A program made the translations under genes and the position numbers. The notes under the pieces are model-generated. The model was not told where the DNA came from and ran no database searches. It saw nothing but the letters and a program-made list of their open reading frames with translations. Source: Brachybacterium kimchii (GTDB lineage Bacteria; Actinomycetota; Actinomycetes; Actinomycetales; Dermabacteraceae). Taken from it: a stretch of DNA of 64,000 nucleotides. The stretch lies in the NCBI RefSeq assembly GCF_023373525.1, contig NZ_CP097218.1:2418001-2482000 (forward strand), given 5' to 3'. Positions 1 through 7,217 of this stretch are shown here, piece after piece; within the stretch, counting starts at the first letter, position 1, and each line of letters opens with the position of its first letter.

Positions 1-914
1 TGCCGTCCGGCGCTCGTGAGCGCCTCGCGCGCGGGCTCGGGGGCGCCGGCCAGGACGCAGGCCGCGCGCAGGGGGAGCTCGAAGCTGTAGGTGGCCGTCT
101 TGGTGCGGGTCATCTCCGCGATCACGTCCGTCTCGGGGGCGACGAAGCCGTCGCTGAGCGAGACGTCGAGGAACTCGCCGACGGCGGACTCGGCGACGGC
201 ATCGCCCAGGGCGTCCAGCAGCGCGAGACGCTCGGAGCGGGGGAGGTCGACGCGCGCGACCACCTGGTGGGCGAGGGCGAGCATCTGGTCGCCGACCAGG
301 ACAGCGGTGCTGCGGGCCCAGTGGCTGCGCCGGTCGCCCGTCCCGACCGAGCCCGAGTCCGAGTCCGGCCCCGCCGGGCCCGAGTCCGACCCCGAATCCG
401 GGTCCGAGTCGGAGTCCGAGCCGGAGCCCTGGGCGATCAGGGCGCCGACGAGGTTGGCGCGGCCGCGCCGGGTGAGGTCGTTGTCGATGACGTCGTCGTG
501 GAGGAGGAAGGCGAAGTGGAGCACCTCGAGCGCCGCGGCGAGACGCACCGCCCCGGCGCGCTCGGCGACGGGCCGGCCTGTGCGCGAGGGAAGGTCCGCG
601 CTCAGGGCGTCGAAGGTCTCCAGCAGCAGACGCGGCCGCAGCAGCTTCCCTCCCTGGAGCTGCGCGGCGGCGAGCTCCCAGAGCTGCAGGACCTCCGCCC
701 CGTGACGGCGTGCGCGCCGGGACCCTTCGTCCATCAGTCGTGCCGTCGCCCGGCGGACGTCCTCGCTCACGTCCATCACGAGATCGCCGGAGCGGGCGGG
801 GAGGTCTCCGGCCAGGCGGAGATCCCCCGGGACGCGGACGTCGTGCGCCGCGGCGTCGACGTGGTCCTCGACGGCATCGATCTCCTCCATCGCCTCGCTG
901 CTCATCTCCACCAT
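1..914 (-). CDS. crtE: Polyprenyl (geranylgeranyl) diphosphate synthase, partial
   Basis: Trans-isoprenyl diphosphate synthase expected to make the C20 precursor (GGPP) for the carotenoid genes next to it. The minus-strand reading frame is open from an ATG at 914 to the window edge, so the C-terminus, including the second Asp-rich motif, is missing. The first Asp-rich motif is visible (HFAFLLHDDVIDND, about residue 140), followed by a recognisable GDQMLALA helix. Just after the first motif lies an unusual low-complexity insert of about 25 residues made of S/D/G/P (positions about 352-430). The start at 914 has an AAGGGG box very close upstream; in-frame ATGs at 905 and 887 are alternatives. 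It is divergent from a marR gene. The GGPP product is inferred from context; other chain lengths are possible. Confidence 0.85.
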   Translation of the reverse strand, partial: MVEMSSEAMEEIDAVEDHVDAAAHDVRVPGDLRLAGDLPARSGDLVMDVSEDVRRATARLMDEGSRRARRHGAEVLQLWELAAAQLQGGKLLRPRLLLETFDALSADLPSRTGRPVAERAGAVRLAAALEVLHFAFLLHDDVIDNDLTRRGRANLVGALIAQGSGSDSDSDPDSGSDSGPAGPDSDSGSVGTGDRRSHWARSTAVLVGDQMLALAHQVVARVDLPRSERLALLDALGDAVAESAVGEFLDVSLSDGFVAPETDVIAEMTRTKTATYSFELPLRAACVLAGAPEPAREALTSAGR

Positions 915-991
915 CGTCCCCTTGTCTGCACGGTATCCGCACCGCGCGCACCCGCGGATCCGAGCGGCGCCGCGGAGTGCCTCAGCATGCC

Positions 992-1008
992 ATCTTCCCC
1001 GGAAAGAT
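992..1008. promoter_or_regulatory. Candidate MarR operator in the crtE/marR divergent promoter
   Basis: A 17-bp near-palindrome, atcttccccggaaagat (ATCTT/AAGAT arms, one mismatched pair), lies in the 141-bp space between the divergent crtE and marR start codons. Size, symmetry and position fit a MarR-dimer operator that could control both directions. This is inference; nothing else in the interval looks like a binding site. Confidence 0.35.
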
Positions 1009-1055
1009 TCCAGCCGTGGAAGCAGAATTCGCCGTCCGGCAGTAGGGTGGCCGCC

Positions 1056-1691
1056 ATGACCGAGCCCGGCACGAGCGACACCGCCGCACCCGAGTCCCCC
1101 GCGAGCGCCCGCGGACGTCGGCCCTGGCGCGTCCACGACCTCGCCGCGAGCGATCCCGACGGGGAGCTCGCCGACCGCTCGGGACTCGACGAGTCCGCCG
1201 AGCACGAGATCGACGAGCTGATGGCGGCGCTCGTCGCCCTGCGCCGGGCCGAGGAGGAGCTCTCCACCGCATCGCGGGCCTTCATGGACCTCGGCGCGAC
1301 GGACATGCGCGCGCTGCACTACCTCATCGCCGCAGCCCACACGGGTGAGCTGGCGACGCCGGGAGCCCTCGGCGAGCACCTGGGCATCTCCTCGGGCGCG
1401 ACCACGAAGCTGCTGGACCGGCTCGCCCGGGGCGGGCACATCACGCGCGGGCACCACCCCGCGGACCGTCGGGCGGTGACGATCGCCGTCTCCCCCGCGA
1501 CCCGCCGCGCGGCGATGGACTCGATGGGCCGCCAGCAGGCGGGGCGAGTGCGCGCCGCTGCGCGTCTGAGCTCGGAGGAGCGCGGGACCGTCACCCGCTT
1601 CCTGCTCGACATGGCCGGCGAGCTGTCCCCTGCAGGGCTGGACTGGGCGGAGGGCTCGACGAGGAGCGCTGGAGCACCGCATGCACGGTGA
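1056..1691 (+). CDS. MarR-family transcriptional regulator
   Basis: A 211-residue winged-helix regulator. The N-terminal 45 residues are a polar, Ala/Pro/Arg-rich extension. A MarR core follows, with the recognition-helix region GEHLGISSGATTKLLDRL and the wing GHHPADRRAVTIAVS. The DRR wing signature is typical of MarR. The frame is open far upstream; I chose the ATG at 1056 because the MarR homology sits close behind it and the upstream stretch is antisense to crtE. Its stop overlaps the start of crtYc by 11 bases, so it is co-transcribed with crtYc-crtYd-crtU, while crtE diverges from it. It is probably a local repressor of carotenoid synthesis; the ligand is unknown. Confidence 0.85.
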   Translation: MTEPGTSDTAAPESPASARGRRPWRVHDLAASDPDGELADRSGLDESAEHEIDELMAALVALRRAEEELSTASRAFMDLGATDMRALHYLIAAAHTGELATPGALGEHLGISSGATTKLLDRLARGGHITRGHHPADRRAVTIAVSPATRRAAMDSMGRQQAGRVRAAARLSSEERGTVTRFLLDMAGELSPAGLDWAEGSTRSAGAPHAR

Positions 1692-2052
1692 GTACCTGAT
1701 CCTGCTGGGGCTGTGCCTGCTGGTGACGCTGCCGCTCGAGTTCGTCATCGGAGCGCGCGTGCACCGCAGCCCGCGCCGTCTGCTCGCGGCCCTGCTCCCC
1801 ACCGCGATCATCTTCCTGGCCTGGGACTACGTGGGGATCCACAGGCATCACTGGTGGTACGACCCCGCGAAGATCTCCGGGATCACCCTGCCCGGCGGCA
1901 TGCCGCTCGAGGAGCTGCTGTTCTTCCTGGTGATCCCGATCTGCGCGCTGCTCACGCTCGAGGCCGTGGAGATCCTCCTCGGCCGGATCCGCCGACGGAC
2001 CCGCCGTCGGGCCCGCCCCGCCGACGAGGAGACGAGGAGCCGGAGTGCCTGA
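1681..2052 (+). CDS. crtYc: Lycopene cyclase subunit, CrtYc type
   Basis: A 123-residue integral membrane protein of the small heterodimeric lycopene cyclase family (CarR-like domain) found in actinobacteria. Three hydrophobic segments are visible (about residues 4-24, 35-50 and 78-98). Hallmark motifs are WDYVGIHRHHWWYDP and PLEELLFFLVIP, the latter carrying the conserved PxEE acidic pair. The tail is Arg-rich. The start overlaps the end of marR and the stop overlaps the GTG of crtYd, so the two subunits are translationally coupled, as expected for an obligate heterodimer. With CrtYd it should cyclise lycopene ends; beta-type rings are inferred because CrtU follows. Confidence 0.9.
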   Translation: MHGEYLILLGLCLLVTLPLEFVIGARVHRSPRRLLAALLPTAIIFLAWDYVGIHRHHWWYDPAKISGITLPGGMPLEELLFFLVIPICALLTLEAVEILLGRIRRRTRRRARPADEETRSRSA

Positions 2053-2380
2053 GTACACGATCCTCACCGTCATCGCGCTCCTCGCCGTCCCCGCGCTCGA
2101 GCTGCTGTGGCTGCGCACGGGCCTGTTCCGCCGCCCCGCCTACTGGATCTCGATGGCCATCGTGCTCGGCTTCCAGGTGCTGGTGGACGGCTGGCTGACG
2201 AAGCTCTCCGCCCCGATCGTCCTCTACGACGACGCGATGACCCTGGGCATCCGCTTCCCCTTCGACATCCCGATCGAGGACTTCGGCTTCGGCGCCGCGA
2301 TGGTCACGCTCGCGATGCTGCTGTGGACGCGCGCGGGATCGACGGAGGCGGCCGACGAGCACCGCAGGGCGCAGCGATGA
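2045..2380 (+). CDS. crtYd: Lycopene cyclase subunit, CrtYd type
   Basis: The 111-residue partner of CrtYc. It has three membrane segments and the family motif pair GIRFPFDIPIEDFGFG, where IPIED is the counterpart of PxEE in the first subunit. The start is a GTG at 2045 inside the last codons of crtYc; the stop shares ATGA with crtU. Separate Yc and Yd subunits are the known arrangement in actinobacteria making beta-carotene/isorenieratene or epsilon-cyclic decaprenoxanthin. No lycopene elongase (CrtEb) gene is in the window, which favours the beta-carotene branch. Confidence 0.9.
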   Translation: MPEYTILTVIALLAVPALELLWLRTGLFRRPAYWISMAIVLGFQVLVDGWLTKLSAPIVLYDDAMTLGIRFPFDIPIEDFGFGAAMVTLAMLLWTRAGSTEAADEHRRAQR

Positions 2381-3927
2381 GCGCGCGTCCCGGTCGCGAC
2401 CGCCGCGCCGTCCTGCATCGCGGGCCGGCGGGGCGCGAGGACGCACCGTCGACCGACGTCGTGGTGATCGGGGGCGGGATCGCGGGCATCTCGGCCGCCA
2501 CCGTGCTCGCCGAGCGGGGCGTGCACGTGCACCTCCTCGAGGCGCGCGAGACCTGGGGCGGCAGGGCGCGCTCGTGGGACCTGGGCGACGGGCGCTCCAT
2601 GAGCCGCGGCTTCCACGCCTTCTTCCGCCAGTACTACACGCTGCGCCGACTGCTCGCGCGCGCCGACCCGTCCCTGGCGGCCCTGCGGGACATCGGCGAC
2701 TACCCCCTGCAGCTCGCGGACGGACCCCGCGACACCTTCCGCGGCATCCCCCGCACCCCGCCGTGGAGCGTCGCCGCGTTCGCCCTGCGCAGCGACAGCT
2801 TCCCGCTGCGCGAGCTCGCGCGGGTCGACGTGCGCCGCGCCCTGGACCTGCTGCGCGTCGACTTCCCCGGCACCTTCCGCGCGCTCGACGGGAGGAGCGC
2901 GCAGGACGTGCTCGACGGGCTTCGCTTCCCCCACGACGCCCGGCACCTCGCGCTCGAGGTCTTCGCCCGGTCCTTCTTCGCCGACCCGCGCGAGTTCTCC
3001 GGCGGGGAGCTCGTGGGCATGTTCCACGCCTACTTCATGGGGTCCGCGGAGGGCCTGATCTTCGACGTGCCCTCCGACGCCTACTCCCCCACGCTCTGGG
3101 ATCCGCTCGTCGAGCGACTGCGCGGCCTGGGCGCGGACGCGCGCACGGGCGTCGTCGTGCACGGCATCGACAGCCTGCCGCGCCCTGCGTCCGACGGGCC
3201 TGGAGGAGCGCCGGGGCTCGTGGTGAGGACCGCCGAGGGCGACCTGCGCACCGACGCCGTGGTGATGGCGGCCGATCCGCTCTCCGCGCGCGGACTCCTG
3301 GGCTCCACCGCCGCCGCCGTGCCGGGGTGGGAGGGCTGGCTCGATCGGGTCTCGGCCCAGCGCAACGCGCCGCCCTTCGCGGTGCTGCGGCTCTGGCTCG
3401 ATAGGCCGGCCGCACCGGATGCCCCCGCGTTCCTGGGCACCAGCGGCTTCGGTCCGCTCGACAACGTCTCGGTCGTGGATCGCTTCGAGAGGACGGCCCA
3501 CGAGTGGGCGCGCCACCGGGGCGGGAGCGTGGTCGAGCTGCACGCCTACGCGCTCGACCCCGCCGCCGAGGAGGCCGCGCGGGACGGGCGGCTGCGCGAC
3601 GAGCTGCTGCGGCAGATGCACCGCCTGCACCCCGAGCTCGCCGACGCGCGCATCCTCCACGAGCAGTGGCTGGTCGAGGACGACTGCCCGCTCGTGGGCA
3701 CCGAGCCGTGGGACGAGCGGGCGGGCGTGGACACCCCAGATGCGCGCATCGTCGTCGCCGGGGACTGGCTGCGCACGCGGGAGCCGGTCGCCCTCATGGA
3801 GCGGGCCGCGCTCACGGGAGTGCAGGCGGCGAACAGCCTGCTCGCCCGCTGGGGCGTGCGCGGCGAGGACTGGTGGACGGTGCCGATGACAGGGGTGCTG
3901 CGCCGCGCCCGGTCGCGGCGCCGATAG
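2377..3927 (+). CDS. crtU: Carotene desaturase/methyltransferase, CrtU type (isorenieratene synthase-like)
   Basis: A 516-residue FAD-dependent amine-oxidase-fold protein. The dinucleotide-binding motif VVVIGGGIAGISAATVLAERG is at about residues 28-48, followed by WGGRARS. The block RGFHAFFRQYYTLRRLL is characteristic of CrtU-type enzymes, which convert beta-ionone rings to aromatic chi-rings by desaturation and methyl migration. The C-terminal FAD motif is present (VVAGDWLRTREPVALMERAALTGVQAAN). The ATG overlaps the crtYd stop, placing it as the last gene of the marR-crtYc-crtYd-crtU operon, 12 bp from the convergent crtBI. Order and content resemble isorenieratene clusters known from Brevibacterium and Streptomyces. 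The product assignment is inferred from motif and context. Confidence 0.85.
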   Translation: MSARPGRDRRAVLHRGPAGREDAPSTDVVVIGGGIAGISAATVLAERGVHVHLLEARETWGGRARSWDLGDGRSMSRGFHAFFRQYYTLRRLLARADPSLAALRDIGDYPLQLADGPRDTFRGIPRTPPWSVAAFALRSDSFPLRELARVDVRRALDLLRVDFPGTFRALDGRSAQDVLDGLRFPHDARHLALEVFARSFFADPREFSGGELVGMFHAYFMGSAEGLIFDVPSDAYSPTLWDPLVERLRGLGADARTGVVVHGIDSLPRPASDGPGGAPGLVVRTAEGDLRTDAVVMAADPLSARGLLGSTAAAVPGWEGWLDRVSAQRNAPPFAVLRLWLDRPAAPDAPAFLGTSGFGPLDNVSVVDRFERTAHEWARHRGGSVVELHAYALDPAAEEAARDGRLRDELLRQMHRLHPELADARILHEQWLVEDDCPLVGTEPWDERAGVDTPDARIVVAGDWLRTREPVALMERAALTGVQAANSLLARWGVRGEDWWTVPMTGVLRRARSRRR

Positions 3928-3939
3928 GACCCCCGCGGA

Positions 3940-6567
3940 CTACAGCGGCTCCGGCAGCGGCGTGCTGCTCGTGTCCCCGCGCAGGCGCTTGAGCACGTTC
4001 TCGGCGCTGATCAGGCACATCGGCACTCCGACACCCGGCACGGTGGTGCCCCCGGCGTACAGGAGCCCCTCGACCTTCCTGCTGCGGTTGCTGCCGCGCA
4101 GGAACGCGGACTGCCGCAGCGTGTGGGCGGGCCCGAGGGCGTTGCCGCGCCAGGAGTGGAAGGCGTCGGTGAAGTCGCCGGGGCCGACGGTGCGGCGCAG
4201 CTCGATGCGGTCGGCGAGGTCCGGCACGTGCGCCCTGTCGGCGATCTGCGCGATGGCGCGGTCAACAGCCTGCTCGACCTCCGCGTCGCCCGCGCCGTCC
4301 ACGCCGCCGCGGCCGATGCCCCGGCCGTCGGCCGTCTCCGGGGCGACGGGGATGAGCACGAAGAGGTTCTCCCTGCCCTCGGGCGCGACGGTCGGGTCCG
4401 TGCGCGAGGGCGCGCAGACGTAGATGCTCGCCGGATCCGGTGCGCGGCTGGCGCCACGCGCGTCCACCGGCGTGATCTGCGCGAAGTTCCGGTCCCAGTC
4501 GTCGGTGAAGAACAGGGAGTGGTGCAGCAGCTCGGGCACCCGTCCGCGCACGCCGAGCATCGCGAGCACCGCCCCGGGCCCGGAGGTGCGCCTCGTCCAC
4601 GCGGATTCCGGGTAGGTCTGCAGCTCCCGGGGCAGCAGCGCGGTCTCCGTGTGGTGGAGGTCGGCCGCGGAGACGACGACGTCCGCATCGATCGTCTCGG
4701 TCGACGCCCCCGCCTCGCGGGTCTCATCAGCGGCGAGGGCCGCGTCCGCGGCGCGCACCTCGACGCCCGTCACTCGCGCGCGGCGCGCACCGACGCCCCG
4801 CCCGCTCGGCGTGGTGCGGATCGCGGTGACCTCGGCGCCGGTGCGGATCTCGGCGCCCGCATCCTCGGCGAGCGCGCGCAGCACCTCGACGAAGCGGGTG
4901 AACCCGCCGCGCGGGTAGCGCACGCCGTCCTCGAGGTCCATGGCGCTCATCAGGTGGTAGAGGCTCGGCGCGGTCCGCGGGGTGGCGCCGAGGAAGACCG
5001 CCGGGTAGCCGAGCACCTGGCGCAGCCGGGTGTCGCGCACCGTGCGCGCGGCGAGGTCGTGGAGGGACTCGCCCAGCAGACGGGCGAGGGCCGGCGAGCG
5101 CGGGGCGAGCTCCCGGAGCGTGCGCGCGGGCACCTTCGAGAACGTGGTGTAGAGGAAGTGGGCGGTGGCCATGCGGTAGGCCGCGCCCGCCGAGTCGAGG
5201 TGGCGGCGCAGCGCATCGCCCGCCCCTCTCTCCTCGGCCTCGAAGGCGGCGGCCGAGCGCTCCCGGTCGCCGAACAGGTCCAGCGGCCGCGCGTACTCCT
5301 CGCCGAAGACGCGGTAGGCGGGGTCCAGGTCGACCAGGTCCAGATGGTCCTCGAGGCGGGTGCCCAGCAGCGCGAAGAAGTGCTCGAAGCATTCATGCAT
5401 GAGCCACCAGGAGGGGCCCGTGTCGAAGGTGAAGCCGCCCTCGCGCCAGGTCCCCGCGCGGCCGCCGACCTCCTGCCCGCGCTCGAGCACCGTGACCCGG
5501 TGCCCTTCGGTCGCGAGCAGCGCGGCCGTGGCGAGCCCCGCGATGCCGCCGCCGATGATCACGACGCGCCGGGCGTCGGCGCGCGGGGCGGGGGCCGAGG
5601 CCTGCTCCGACGCCGGGGCCGGGGCGGTCCTCGGACCCGCGGCCCCGCCTGGGGCCGACCCGGGGCCCGCAGCCGGGCCCGCGGGGGCCCGGCGCCCGGG
5701 GAGGGCGGCGCGCGCGGCGATGAGCGCCTTCTGCGCGGTGGGGACCCGCACCCGCCGGCCGCGCAGGACCTCGGCGGGCGTGCGCCGCAGCCGCGCCGAG
5801 AGCGCGGCGAACAGGTCGTGGGCGGACTGCACGGCCGCCCTGCTCGAGACGGGCAGGTGGGCGATCGCACCCTGGGCGCGCGCGAGGTCCTGGTCGATGT
5901 CGTCGAGCAGGGCGAGCTTCTGGCGCTCGGTGGGCCCGTGCAGGTCGATGCCGGGGAAGTAGGCGCGTCCGCGCCCGTCGGCGTCGTCGCCCAGGTCACG
6001 CAGGAAGTTCACCTTCTGGAACGCGGCGCCCAGGCTGCGCGCGCCCTCGACGAGGGAAGGGCTGGGCTCCACGGGGCGGTCGGCCCCGTCGGTCGCGAAG
6101 ACGCGCAGGCACATCAGCCCGACCACCTCGGCGGAGCCGTCGACGTAGCGGGCGAAGCTCGCGTCGGTATGGGAGGTCACCTCGAGATCGGCCCGCATGG
6201 AGGCGAAGAAGGGACGGGTGAGGTCGGTGCCGATCCCGCAGGCGCGGGAGGTCGTCGCGAAGGCGTGGATCACGAGATCGGTGCTGAAGCCCGCGGACAT
6301 GGCGGCCTCGGTGCGCTCCTCGTAGTCGTCCAGGGCCGCCGCGATCAGGCGCGCGCCGGCACCGCTGCCGGCCGCGGCGCCGTCGACGATCTCGTCGGCG
6401 ATCCGCACGAGGGCATAGATGCTGCGCACACGGGTGCGCACGGGCTCGCGCAGCAGGCGCGTGGCCAGTCCGAAGCTCGAGGAGTAGCGGCCGATGACGC
6501 GCTCGGCGGCGGCCTCGGCGGTGCGGCGGAAGTCGTCGGCCGCCTTCTGCTGGAGGCTGTGCTTCAT
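3940..6567 (-). CDS. crtBI: Fused phytoene synthase-phytoene desaturase (CrtB-CrtI)
   Basis: One uninterrupted 875-codon frame with two enzymes. Residues 1 to about 290 are a squalene/phytoene synthase: first Asp motif RIADEIVDG (about residue 57), second motif NFLRDLGDD (about 188). Residues about 290-332 are an Ala/Pro/Gly linker. From about 333 a CrtI-type phytoene desaturase begins with VVIIGGGIAGLATAALLA, followed by GGRAGT, FTFDTGPSWWLM and the C-terminal FAD block LLYAGGTTVPGVGVPMCL. Bacterial crtB and crtI are normally separate adjacent genes; a single polypeptide would channel phytoene to lycopene. The linker holds no stop. The start ATG at 6567 lies 34 bp after the marR stop with only a G-rich weak ribosome site, suggesting coupling to marR. 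Confidence 0.88.
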   Translation of the reverse strand: MKHSLQQKAADDFRRTAEAAAERVIGRYSSSFGLATRLLREPVRTRVRSIYALVRIADEIVDGAAAGSGAGARLIAAALDDYEERTEAAMSAGFSTDLVIHAFATTSRACGIGTDLTRPFFASMRADLEVTSHTDASFARYVDGSAEVVGLMCLRVFATDGADRPVEPSPSLVEGARSLGAAFQKVNFLRDLGDDADGRGRAYFPGIDLHGPTERQKLALLDDIDQDLARAQGAIAHLPVSSRAAVQSAHDLFAALSARLRRTPAEVLRGRRVRVPTAQKALIAARAALPGRRAPAGPAAGPGSAPGGAAGPRTAPAPASEQASAPAPRADARRVVIIGGGIAGLATAALLATEGHRVTVLERGQEVGGRAGTWREGGFTFDTGPSWWLMHECFEHFFALLGTRLEDHLDLVDLDPAYRVFGEEYARPLDLFGDRERSAAAFEAEERGAGDALRRHLDSAGAAYRMATAHFLYTTFSKVPARTLRELAPRSPALARLLGESLHDLAARTVRDTRLRQVLGYPAVFLGATPRTAPSLYHLMSAMDLEDGVRYPRGGFTRFVEVLRALAEDAGAEIRTGAEVTAIRTTPSGRGVGARRARVTGVEVRAADAALAADETREAGASTETIDADVVVSAADLHHTETALLPRELQTYPESAWTRRTSGPGAVLAMLGVRGRVPELLHHSLFFTDDWDRNFAQITPVDARGASRAPDPASIYVCAPSRTDPTVAPEGRENLFVLIPVAPETADGRGIGRGGVDGAGDAEVEQAVDRAIAQIADRAHVPDLADRIELRRTVGPGDFTDAFHSWRGNALGPAHTLRQSAFLRGSNRSRKVEGLLYAGGTTVPGVGVPMCLISAENVLKRLRGDTSSTPLPEPL

Positions 6568-6601
6568 CAGCGCCCCCGCCCTTCATCGCCCGCGCGGGCG
6601 A

Positions 6602-7090
6602 TCAGCTGTTGTCCACGTCGTGGTTCATGCGCCGCAGGAAGTCGATGACCACGGCCCGCTCGTGCGGGCTCAGGGAGGAGGCCACCTCGTGCATGCGCGC
6701 GTGGGTGTCCTCCAGTGTGCGCCGCACCTGCTGCTCCCCGCGAGGCGTGGGGGCGACGGCGGTCGAGCGGCGGTCGTCGGGATGCGGTGTCCGCTCGGCG
6801 AAGCCGTGGCGCACCAGCCGGTCCACGAGAGCGCTCGCCGAGGCCTCGCGCACCTCGAGCCTGGCCGCGAGGTCCCTCTGCCGCAGCACCGTCCCGGCGC
6901 TGCGGGCGGCGAGCAGATGGCGCATGGCCAGCAGGTCCTTCTCGCCCATCCGCATGTGCTCGCGGATCCGCGACCGCATGCGGTGGCCGGACTCCTGGTA
7001 GACGCGCAGCTCCTCGAGCAGCTCGGTCGCCGTGGGCGAGGCCTCGTGGGAGGGCGGGTACCAGAAGCCGTCGGCCGATGCGGAGTCCAC
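6602..7090 (-). CDS. MarR-family transcriptional regulator (second carotenoid-locus copy)
   Basis: A 162-residue MarR protein. The winged-helix core has LAARLEVREASASALVDRLVRHG as recognition region and HPDDRRSTAVAPT as wing, with a C-terminal dimerisation helix (LSPHERAVVIDFLRRMN). The frame is open to 7267, but that start would run into the divergent ferrochelatase gene. I chose GTG at 7090 because AGGAGG sits 9 bases upstream. It is the first gene of an operon with crtBI, whose start follows the stop by 34 bp. A compact palindrome precedes it. Together with the MarR beside crtE, the pathway is bracketed by two different MarR regulators. Confidence 0.82.
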   Translation of the reverse strand: MDSASADGFWYPPSHEASPTATELLEELRVYQESGHRMRSRIREHMRMGEKDLLAMRHLLAARSAGTVLRQRDLAARLEVREASASALVDRLVRHGFAERTPHPDDRRSTAVAPTPRGEQQVRRTLEDTHARMHEVASSLSPHERAVVIDFLRRMNHDVDNS

Positions 7091-7126
7091 GACCGGCCAC
7101 CTCCTGACTCTCGCCGATGTCGCTGA

Positions 7127-7137
7127 GCACATTGTGC
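7127..7137. promoter_or_regulatory. Palindrome between the marR-crtBI operon and ferrochelatase
   Basis: gcacattgtgc, two perfect 5-bp arms around one base, sits about 37 bp upstream of the marR GTG and about 80 bp upstream of the divergent hemH/cpfC start. It is a plausible regulator site in a 127-bp divergent promoter. It shows no clear match to the palindrome beside crtE, so the two MarR proteins may recognise different sites. Confidence 0.3.
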
Positions 7138-7217
7138 CCGACCGCGCGGGGTCGAATGGACACGCTCGACCTCTTTCCGTAGCCTGCCTAAGTATTCGCC
7201 ACTCTAACGGAGGTCTT

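Noticed and set aside
4123..6648. 841-codon plus-strand frame opposite crtBI
   Set aside because: Composition is Arg/Gly/Ala/Val without domains; it is the antisense of a well-supported gene, as expected at this GC.
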